A stretch of DNA of 5,419 nt, taken from the NCBI GenBank assembly GCA_030669265.1, contig DAOVDY010000071.1, positions 1 to 5,419 on the forward strand. Reading direction: 5' to 3'. Position 1 is the stretch's first letter, and each line of letters opens with the position of its first letter. The notes beneath the pieces were generated by a model. It was given only the letters and a program-made list of their open reading frames with translations. It searched no databases and was not told the DNA's origin. Positions 1-5,341 of this stretch are shown here, piece by piece. The position numbers and the translations under genes were made by a program. This DNA is from Desulfobacteraceae bacterium. GTDB taxonomy: Bacteria; Desulfobacterota; DSM-4660; Desulfatiglandales; B25-G16.

Positions 1-1
1 A

Positions 2-30
2 TCTTATTGTATTCTTAAAACTAAATAAGA
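2..30. repeat. 7-bp inverted repeat in the epimerase leader
   Basis: TCTTATT (2-8) and AATAAGA (24-30) are perfect inverted copies separated by 15 bases. The right arm runs into the purine-rich AGAGGGGG at 28-35, so an RNA hairpin here could limit access to that ribosome-binding site, or the repeat could be an operator. The stem is AT-rich and short, so chance is a real alternative. The sequence upstream is outside the window, and no promoter can be assigned. Confidence 0.25.
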
Positions 31-35
31 GGGGG
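28..35 (+). promoter_or_regulatory. Strong Shine-Dalgarno-like sequence serving a leader ORF
   Basis: AGAGGGGG lies four bases before the ATG at 40. That spacing fits the short ORF 40-102, not the epimerase ATG at 86, which is 50 bases away. The epimerase itself has only a weak AAGAAG-type site at 75-80. The mutase start has a similar G-run (AGGGGG), so this type of ribosome-binding site seems to be used in this genome. Confidence 0.5.
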
Positions 36-39
36 AAAA

Positions 40-102
40 ATGAAAAGATTTTTATCTGCCCAATCTAATGCATTAAGAAGCAGAAATGATAGTCGGCATT
101 GA
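40..102 (+). CDS. Possible 20-codon leader peptide overlapping the epimerase start
   Basis: An ATG at 40 follows the best ribosome-binding site on this side of the window and opens a 20-codon frame ending in TGA at 100-102. It begins MKRFLSAQ and is rich in Arg and Ser. It overlaps the first codons of the epimerase (86) in another frame, so ribosomes ending at 102 would be close to the epimerase start and could restart there (translational coupling). I do not recognise the peptide. It has no run of a single amino acid that would mark a classic attenuator. It may be a coupling device or an accident. A frameshifted N-terminal extension of the epimerase is less likely, because epimerases of this family normally begin right at the first beta strand. 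Confidence 0.22.
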   Translation: MKRFLSAQSNALRSRNDSRH

Positions 103-493
103 TCATATTGGGATTCTGGTTGATAGCATCGATAAATCTATTGCAATGTATGTCAATATTTTTGGATATACACTGGACAAGACTGTTAAGATGGAATCTG
201 TCGGGCTGACAATAGCTTTTTTGCATCTGGGTCACACAAATATTGAGCTGGTAGCCTATGCCGGAGATGCTTCTCGGACAGCATTCTCCCGAAATGTTAT
301 GGGAGAACAGACAGGATATAATCATATCTGTTATGCTGTTGATGATCTAGTGCAGACACTCTCCGATCTTGAAAAGGAGGGCATAAGGCCACTAAAGGGT
401 TTCCCAATGCATGGGGGACATGGACAGATTGCATTTTTGAACCCAAAGGATACTGGCGATGCCTTGGTTGAATTGTGTGAGCCTTCGCACTGA
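86..493 (+). CDS. mce: Methylmalonyl-CoA epimerase-type VOC protein
   Basis: This 135-residue protein has the two beta-alpha-beta-beta-beta modules of the vicinal oxygen chelate superfamily and the normal length for methylmalonyl-CoA epimerase. The N-terminal GIDHIGILV (4-12) carries the first metal ligand, His7. NIELV (52-56) supplies Glu54, YNHICYAVDD (78-87) supplies His80, and ALVELCE (126-132) supplies Glu129. This matches the family's His / Gln-or-Glu / His / Glu metal set. PKDTGDALVEL (120-130) resembles the family's PKxTGGxLIEL signature. The family interconverts the (R) and (S) forms of methylmalonyl-CoA through an enolate in the cytoplasm, linking carboxylation or decarboxylation to the B12-dependent mutase. 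A mutase large subunit lies 3 kb away on the other strand, which supports the call. The start at 86 places the first beta strand at residue 2, as usual; its own ribosome-binding site is weak. Another VOC activity, or a longer alkylmalonyl-CoA substrate, is possible. Confidence 0.82.
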   Translation: MIVGIDHIGILVDSIDKSIAMYVNIFGYTLDKTVKMESVGLTIAFLHLGHTNIELVAYAGDASRTAFSRNVMGEQTGYNHICYAVDDLVQTLSDLEKEGIRPLKGFPMHGGHGQIAFLNPKDTGDALVELCEPSH

Positions 494-540
494 ATACCTA
501 ATAGCTTTGTAATGAAATTTTTTTATAACTTTGAATTACT

Positions 541-591
541 ATGCCTTAACGGCATTTAAGATAATTTTCCAAGATCAGGGATATTAATGCC
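541..591 (+). promoter_or_regulatory. Alternative small hairpins before the PaaK-like gene
   Basis: ATGCC (541-545) and GGCAT (551-555) form a 5-bp stem with a 5-base loop. The same GGCATT (551-556) can instead pair over 6 bp with AATGCC (586-591), directly before the start codon at 592, which would place the ribosome-binding site AGGGA (577-581) in the loop. The two pairings exclude each other. No U-run follows the first hairpin, so it is not a standard terminator and transcription from the epimerase into the next gene is plausible. The stems are short and may be chance. Confidence 0.2.
577..581 (+). promoter_or_regulatory. Ribosome-binding site of the PaaK-like ligase
   Basis: AGGGA lies ten bases before the ATG at 592, a slightly long but usable spacing. 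An ATG at 587 is followed after one codon by a stop (ATG CCA TGA), so it cannot be the start. This supports 592. Confidence 0.5.
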
Positions 592-1947
592 ATGAAAGAC
601 AGAAAGCTATGGAATCCGAGAGTTGAATTGATGTCAGAGGACGAGATGAAGTCGCTCCAACTGAAACGGCTTAAAAAACAGGTAGCCTATAATTATCACC
701 ATTCGGAGTTTTACAGAAAAAAGTTTGACTCCGCCCGCATCAAGCCATCAGATATTCAGTCTTTTGAGGATTTTCATCAAGTGCCCTTAATGACTAAGGG
801 AGAGCACCGTCAAGCCCAAGAGGAATCTTTAGAGCGTTTTGGAAATCCATACGGACTGTTGGCCTGTGCACCAAGAGAAAAAATTGTACGGATTAATTCT
901 ACCTCTGGAACGACTGGAATGCCGACACTTTACACATTGACAAAACACGATATCGCAATCGTTAACGAGATGCACGCACGAAAATATTGGAGGGCAGGCA
1001 TCCGCCCGGGCGATGTTATGCTCCAGGCTTTGTCACTTAGTATGTTTACCGGGGGGCTCCCGCTTTCAGAAGGGATACAGCACATGGGAGCATGTGTGGT
1101 TCCGGTCGGAATTGAGGGGGGGACACGCCGAGTTTTCGATTTCATCCATCTTACTTCTCCTGTTGCGATCATTGCTACCCCCTCCTTTGGAGAATATATG
1201 ATCGAACAAGCACCAAAGATTATAGGTCGACCTGCGTCAGAATTGGGGCTCCGGTGGTTTTTTTGTGCTGCTGAACCTGGTGGTGGAGATCCAGAGGTGA
1301 GAAAGAAATTGAGTGATGGGTTTGGGGGAGCCATGATATTTGACCATACAGGTGGAGGCCATGCCTTTCATGGCATCTCTTGCAGCCAGCCAGCAGAAGA
1401 GCACAAAGGAATGCACTTTGTTTCCGAAGATCACTGTTTGCTGGAACTGATTGATCCCAAAACTAAAGAGCCAGTAAAAATAGAAGATGGTGCAAGTGGA
1501 GAAATGGTATTCACATTCCTTGATTGGGAGGGAGGGCCGTTTATGAGATATGCGCTTGGTGATATTTTAGAGATATGGACAAAGTCATGCGCCTGCGGTA
1601 TGCCAGGCAAACGCTTCAAAATTGTCGGCCGGGCTGATGATATGCTTATTATAAAGGGAGTAAATGTTTATCCTGGGGCCATTAAGAATGCAGTTGAGCA
1701 CTTTTTCCCGAATGTCACAGGTGCATTGAGGATAATACTTGACAAACCAGGGCCATCAGTCACCCCTCCGCTAAAAATTCGTCTGGAATATGGAGAGGGT
1801 CTGGATAGGGCAAAAATAAGGGCTTTAGAGTCCGATATGGTTAAATATTTCAAGGAGAATCTTCGCATTAACCCAAAGTTCATCTGGGTTGAACCAGGGA
1901 GCATTCCGCGGGAGACAAAAAAGGCCAAACTGGTTGAGGTTAAATAA
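592..1947 (+). CDS. PaaK-like (phenylacetate-CoA ligase family) adenylate-forming acyl-CoA ligase
   Basis: This 451-residue protein has the length and motif order of the PaaK branch of the adenylate-forming superfamily, which joins a carboxylic acid to CoA through an acyl-AMP. The phosphate-binding loop is STSGTTGMP (103-111). FFCAAEPGGGDP (223-234) matches the GAEP segment. MHFVSEDHCLLELIDP (274-289) matches the PaaK GxHxxEDxxxxEIIDP block. RYALGD (319-324) supplies the ribose-binding Asp324, and GRADDMLIIKGVNVYP (346-361) is the hinge signature with Arg347. IPRETKKAK (438-446) holds the likely C-terminal catalytic Lys. Two positions are unusual: Met110 stands where PaaK has Lys, and FDHTGGG (250-256) replaces the Tyr-Gly-x-Thr-Glu motif, so the usual Mg/ATP-linked Glu is Gly254. 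C333/C335 form the Cys-x-Cys-Gly seen in many relatives. The acid substrate (aromatic or other) cannot be read from sequence. It probably shares a transcript with the epimerase 98 bases upstream. Confidence 0.8.
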   Translation: MKDRKLWNPRVELMSEDEMKSLQLKRLKKQVAYNYHHSEFYRKKFDSARIKPSDIQSFEDFHQVPLMTKGEHRQAQEESLERFGNPYGLLACAPREKIVRINSTSGTTGMPTLYTLTKHDIAIVNEMHARKYWRAGIRPGDVMLQALSLSMFTGGLPLSEGIQHMGACVVPVGIEGGTRRVFDFIHLTSPVAIIATPSFGEYMIEQAPKIIGRPASELGLRWFFCAAEPGGGDPEVRKKLSDGFGGAMIFDHTGGGHAFHGISCSQPAEEHKGMHFVSEDHCLLELIDPKTKEPVKIEDGASGEMVFTFLDWEGGPFMRYALGDILEIWTKSCACGMPGKRFKIVGRADDMLIIKGVNVYPGAIKNAVEHFFPNVTGALRIILDKPGPSVTPPLKIRLEYGEGLDRAKIRALESDMVKYFKENLRINPKFIWVEPGSIPRETKKAKLVEVK

Positions 1948-1973
1948 TTGAATTCAGTTTTTCCCTTGTATCT

Positions 1974-3473
1974 TTATACTAACAAATATTTCTGGATCTT
2001 GCCTGTTGCTGTTCTGGGAAGTTTATCAACAAATTCAATATATTTTGGTATTTTGAACTTACCAATTTTACCATGTAAAAACTCCATAACCTCTGGGGCA
2101 CTCATCCCTGTGTTATCTTGTAAAATTATCGAGGCCTTGCCCACTTCGCCCCATTTTTCATCAGGGACTCCATAAACAGCAACATCCAGTATTTGGGGGT
2201 TTGTTAAAAGAAGCTTTTCAACCTCTGCTGGATAGACGTTTTCTCCCCCACTGATAAACATATCCCTTTGACGATCCACAATATATATAAAGCCCTCATC
2301 ATCCATTGTTGCTAAGTCTCCTGTGTAAAACCAGCCATTGCTCATCACCTCTCTGGTAACTTCAGGTTTATTCCAATAGCCTGACATCAGGATTGGTCCT
2401 TTGACCATAATTTCGCCAATCTCTCCAGGATTCACTTGTTGCATATCATGATTCAATATCTTTACCTCTCCATGAAGCACAGGTTTCCCTACAGAGCCAA
2501 TTTTCCTAACCGCATCACTGGTTGATAACCAGGTAACTATAGATGTTTCCGTCATTCCAAATATCTGACTTAGAGGAATGCCTATATTATGATATTCCTT
2601 TAGCATAGTGGTTGAAATCCGCTCACCACCTGTATAACATGACTTCAATAATCTCAATTTATATCGACTTAAATCACATTCCTTGAGCATGAAATTTAAA
2701 AAAGTAGCTGAGGTTTCAATAATGGTAACGTTGTATTTCTCAATAGTCTCTAAGTATTCCTGGGGGCTAAAGCGTCTTTTATATATTACTGTCGCTCCTT
2801 TATAAAGGGCAGGTGTGGAATCAACTAGAAGTCCACCTGAGTGAAAAAGAGGTCGAGAAACCAAGAAGATGTCAAGGGGGGTTAATCCATAAAATATATT
2901 AGCATTTAGGGTATTAAAAAAGGTCTTTCTGTAAGAAAGGACAGCTCCTTTAGGAAAACCGGTTGTGCCAGATGTATACAAAATAATATGGGGATCTTCT
3001 GAATCTGGTTCCTTAAAGCCGGTGGGTTCAGTTGAAGGATAGGTCTGTATTTTCTGGTAGTTTTCTGCCCAGGGGAATTCCTCTTTTCCTAAAGAGATAT
3101 AGTTTTTAAGCTGTTGAACGTTATTCCTAAGGTAAAGGGCAGTATCTAAAAAGTCTTTAGCAAAGAAAAGAGAGGTTGCCCCACAATCATTTAAGATATG
3201 GCTGAGTTCAGGGGGAGCCATTCGCCAGTTCAGAGGGACTAATATGGCCCCTACCTTAGCCAAGGCAAAATAGATCTCTATATATTCATGGCAATTATAT
3301 AAAAGGACTCCAACCCTATCCCCCTTATGTATCCCTTTTTGGAGGAAAAAGTTGGCTACCTGGTTGGATCTTTGATTAAGCTCCCTATAGGTGAATTCAT
3401 GGCCATCATCAATGATGGCTACCTTTTGTGGCGAGAGCTGGCTCCATTTCCTTATCCAATCACCGATATTCAT
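1974..3473 (-). CDS. FadD-like long-chain / medium-chain acyl-CoA ligase (AMP-forming)
   Basis: This 499-residue cytoplasmic ligase belongs to the class I AMP-forming acyl-CoA synthetases, with all core motifs intact. The phosphate-binding loop is YTSGTTGFPKGA (166-177). The adenine-binding motif is GMTETS (306-311). WFYTGDLA (381-388) supplies ribose-binding Asp386, VDRQRDMFISGGENVYPAEVE (399-419) is the hinge region with Arg401, and PRTATGKIQK (486-495) carries catalytic Lys492. Length is typical and the N-terminus (NIGDWIRKW, then PQKVAIID) starts where relatives start, so the ATG at 3473 is preferred. No clear ribosome-binding site precedes it: the bases between the inverted-repeat element and the ATG are A-rich without a GGAG core. 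It follows the mutase on the same strand after 146 bases, so co-transcription is possible if the repeat does not stop RNA polymerase. A fatty, branched or aryl-alkyl acid substrate is likely; which one is unknown. Confidence 0.85.
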   Translation of the reverse strand: MNIGDWIRKWSQLSPQKVAIIDDGHEFTYRELNQRSNQVANFFLQKGIHKGDRVGVLLYNCHEYIEIYFALAKVGAILVPLNWRMAPPELSHILNDCGATSLFFAKDFLDTALYLRNNVQQLKNYISLGKEEFPWAENYQKIQTYPSTEPTGFKEPDSEDPHIILYTSGTTGFPKGAVLSYRKTFFNTLNANIFYGLTPLDIFLVSRPLFHSGGLLVDSTPALYKGATVIYKRRFSPQEYLETIEKYNVTIIETSATFLNFMLKECDLSRYKLRLLKSCYTGGERISTTMLKEYHNIGIPLSQIFGMTETSIVTWLSTSDAVRKIGSVGKPVLHGEVKILNHDMQQVNPGEIGEIMVKGPILMSGYWNKPEVTREVMSNGWFYTGDLATMDDEGFIYIVDRQRDMFISGGENVYPAEVEKLLLTNPQILDVAVYGVPDEKWGEVGKASIILQDNTGMSAPEVMEFLHGKIGKFKIPKYIEFVDKLPRTATGKIQKYLLV

Positions 3474-3485
3474 ATTTTTCTGTTT

Positions 3486-3611
3486 ACTATCCAGCCACTA
3501 AGCCACGAAGGCACCAAAATTAGACAATTTGCAATTTAAATTGATAATTTATAATTTTATTATTTATGATTTAATACCCTTTGTGTCTTGATGACTTAGT
3601 GGCTGAATAGT
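3486..3611. repeat. 126-bp inverted-repeat element filling the mutase-ligase gap
   Basis: Two 33-base arms, 3486-3518 and 3579-3611, are inverted copies matching at 26 of 33 positions, with a perfect 11-base core (CAGCCACTAAG at 3492-3502; CTTAGTGGCTG at 3595-3605). The 60-base spacer has only 8 G or C and contains a perfect 12-base palindrome, CAATTTAAATTG (3532-3543). The element begins 8 bases after the mutase stop and ends 12 bases before the ligase ATG, so it makes up nearly the whole gap. On the minus-strand transcript four of the seven mismatches become G-U pairs, leaving three true mismatches. Arms of the type CCACTAAGxCACGAAGxCAC resemble dispersed intergenic repeats I recall from environmental bacterial genomes; that is memory, not a search. 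It may act as an mRNA stabiliser or partial terminator, or be a miniature mobile element. No convincing target duplication is visible. Confidence 0.75.
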
Positions 3612-3619
3612 TACTTTTG

Positions 3620-5248
3620 TTAAAAGATACTGGGCTCCACAAATTCACCAAATGATTTTCGGAAGATACCAGTCATCTCCCCAACTGTGGCATATGCCTT
3701 ACAGCAATCTACGAGATATGGCATAATATTTACTTTATCCTTAGTCGCCTTCTCTAATGCCTTAAGCGTTCGGGTAACATCCTTGTTGTTTCTTGTTTTT
3801 CTCAATTCTTTAAGGCTTTTTATCTGCTCTATTGCTGATTCATCACTGTATTCATGAAGCTCTACCTTTCCCTCTTCTCCTCCAGTATATTTGTTAACAC
3901 CTATCTTTATTAACTCTGCGTTCTGAACACCTTTTTCAAATTCATAGGCCTGCCTGGCCACTTCTTTCTGGATATATCCTGATGAAACTGCCTTAACCAT
4001 TCCCCCCATTTTATCTATCTTGGCCATCTCCTCAACAATCTTTTTCTCCATCTGTTTGGTAAGGGTCTCGATGAAATATGAACCTGCTAAGGGATCGACC
4101 GTATCCCTGAGGCCTACCTCATCCATTAGGAGTTGTAGTGTTCTCAAAGAGATCAGGGCAGAATGAGGGGTAGGAATGGTATAGGCCTCGTCATAAGAGC
4201 ACAGGGCCATAGTCTGAGCACCACTTAAGGCAGCAGCTAAGGCATAATAGGCGCTTCTGACAATGTTATTTTCAGGCTCTTCCTTTGTGAGGCCTCCTCC
4301 CCCTCCACCAAACATACCCCGTAAAAACATCGACTTGTCGTTTTTTGCCCCATACCTTTCTTTGATATTCTTCGCCCAGAGCTTTCTCGCTGCCCTGAAT
4401 TTTGCTACCTGTTCCCATAGGTTTCCGAATACATCAAGATTAAAGGAGAACCTGGATACAAAGTCATCAATATCATATCCTCTCTCTAAAACATTATCTA
4501 TATATGCATTTGCAATCTGTATAGCGTATGCAATTTCTTGCACTGGGGTAGCTCCCGCCTCCCTGATATGATAGCCGCAAACACTGACGGGATTGGCCCT
4601 TGGCATCTCCTTTACGGTATATTCAATGACATCACCAATCAGGCGAACAGCTGGCTCCACCGGAAAGATCCATGCCCCCCTGCCGACTATCTCCTTTAAT
4701 ATGTCATTCTGTGGGGTGGCGCTTATTTGTTGTTTAGAAAATCCATACCCTTCTGCTACAGCCTGATACATTGCAACCATGATCGAGGCAACTGCATTTA
4801 TTGTGAGGCCAGAACCAATTTTGTCCAAGGCAATGTCCTTAAAGGCAATTTCAAAATCCTTTAGAGAATCCACTGCCATCCCTACCCGGCCTACCTCTCC
4901 CTCTGCCATAGGGTCATCAGAGTCGTAACCCATCTGGGTAGGGAGATCGAATGCCACATTTAACCCGGTCTGACCTTGAGATATTAGAAGTTTCCAACGC
5001 TCGTTCGTCTCTTTCGGGGTACCAAAGCCTGAGTATTGGCGTGTGGTCCATTCCCGACTTCTGAATCCCAATTTATGTATTCCCCTTGTAAAGGGATACT
5101 CTCCGGAATTACCAAGATCTTTTTTATAGTCAAATTCAATCTGCTTAAGATCATCCTCAGTGTAAAGAGGTTTTATATGGATTCCAGATTGAAGTATTAC
5201 ATCATTAATCCTGTCTTTTTCATCTTTTATATACCTGGCTACTCCCAT
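3620..5248 (-). CDS. Methylmalonyl-CoA mutase family, stand-alone large (catalytic) subunit
   Basis: This 542-residue protein is the TIM-barrel substrate-binding domain of B12-dependent acyl-CoA mutases, without the C-terminal B12-binding domain (it ends FGEFVEPSIF), so it needs a separate small subunit, absent here. The family moves a CoA-thioester carbonyl between adjacent carbons by an adenosyl-radical mechanism, e.g. succinyl-CoA to methylmalonyl-CoA. WTTRQYSGFG (67-76) holds Tyr72, and QNDILKEIVGR (180-190) holds Arg190, the equivalents of Tyr89 and Arg207 that bind the substrate carboxylate in Propionibacterium MutB. Isobutyryl- and 2-hydroxyisobutyryl-CoA mutases lack this pair. GYHIREAGA (225-233) holds His227 (MutB His244). 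LPTQMGYDSD (102-111) and SYDEAYTIPT (351-360) are family blocks. Two segments differ: GIHKLGF (56-62) replaces the usual YPTMY, and GMFGGGGGGL (311-320) replaces the usual THxQTSG at equal length. AGGGGG five bases upstream supports the start at 5248. Methylmalonyl-CoA or a larger alkylmalonyl-type substrate is possible. Confidence 0.88.
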   Translation of the reverse strand: MGVARYIKDEKDRINDVILQSGIHIKPLYTEDDLKQIEFDYKKDLGNSGEYPFTRGIHKLGFRSREWTTRQYSGFGTPKETNERWKLLISQGQTGLNVAFDLPTQMGYDSDDPMAEGEVGRVGMAVDSLKDFEIAFKDIALDKIGSGLTINAVASIMVAMYQAVAEGYGFSKQQISATPQNDILKEIVGRGAWIFPVEPAVRLIGDVIEYTVKEMPRANPVSVCGYHIREAGATPVQEIAYAIQIANAYIDNVLERGYDIDDFVSRFSFNLDVFGNLWEQVAKFRAARKLWAKNIKERYGAKNDKSMFLRGMFGGGGGGLTKEEPENNIVRSAYYALAAALSGAQTMALCSYDEAYTIPTPHSALISLRTLQLLMDEVGLRDTVDPLAGSYFIETLTKQMEKKIVEEMAKIDKMGGMVKAVSSGYIQKEVARQAYEFEKGVQNAELIKIGVNKYTGGEEGKVELHEYSDESAIEQIKSLKELRKTRNNKDVTRTLKALEKATKDKVNIMPYLVDCCKAYATVGEMTGIFRKSFGEFVEPSIF

Positions 5249-5253
5249 GGATT

Positions 5254-5259
5254 CCCCCT
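5254..5259 (-). promoter_or_regulatory. Ribosome-binding site of the mutase large subunit
   Basis: On the minus strand AGGGGG is followed by AATCC and then the ATG at 5248, giving good strength and spacing. It fixes the start, which is also the first in-frame ATG expected for this family's short N-terminal extension. Confidence 0.65.
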
Positions 5260-5312
5260 ATTTTTACGTGTCTACATAACCAAGATCTTAAAATTTATGT
5301 CATGTTTTTAAT

Positions 5313-5321
5313 GCCACTAAG
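5313..5321. repeat. Third copy of the repeat core, upstream of the mutase
   Basis: GCCACTAAG here is identical to 9 bases of the core of the inverted-repeat arm at 3494-3502, and is inverted relative to the arm that follows the mutase stop (3595-3603). A few bases on, GTACAAAAT resembles the arm's GCACCAAAAT, as if the bases between had been lost. The mutase gene is thus bracketed by inverted copies of the core. It may be a decayed single-arm repeat; nine bases is short, so chance cannot be excluded. Confidence 0.3.
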
Positions 5322-5341
5322 GTACAAAATATAATTGAAAT

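Noticed and set aside
1..68. 3' end of an upstream gene
   Set aside because: One frame is open from base 3 to a stop at 66-68, but this is too short and AT-rich to judge and shows no family signature.
65..325. Minus-strand ORF of 86 codons over the epimerase
   Set aside because: It is an antisense shadow; the plus-strand frame has the complete epimerase metal ligands and fold motifs.
930..1928. Several antisense ORFs of 62-134 codons inside the PaaK-like gene
   Set aside because: They show no family resemblance and overlap a gene with clear motifs throughout its length.
3327..3539. Plus-strand ORF of 70 codons across the ligase start and the repeat arm
   Set aside because: It is antisense to the ligase N-terminus and its tail is translated repeat; it has no ribosome-binding site.
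3486..3611. CRISPR array or standard intrinsic terminator
   Set aside because: There are only two inverted (not direct) copies and no repeated spacers; the 60-base AT-rich loop and lack of a U-run after the stem do not fit a standard terminator.
4290..4310. Frameshift in the G-rich tract of the mutase gene
   Set aside because: The protein aligns with family blocks on both sides in one frame with unchanged spacing.
4263..4571. Proline-rich plus-strand ORF of 102 codons
   Set aside because: It is the antisense shadow of the mutase; its proline run is the reverse complement of the glycine codons.
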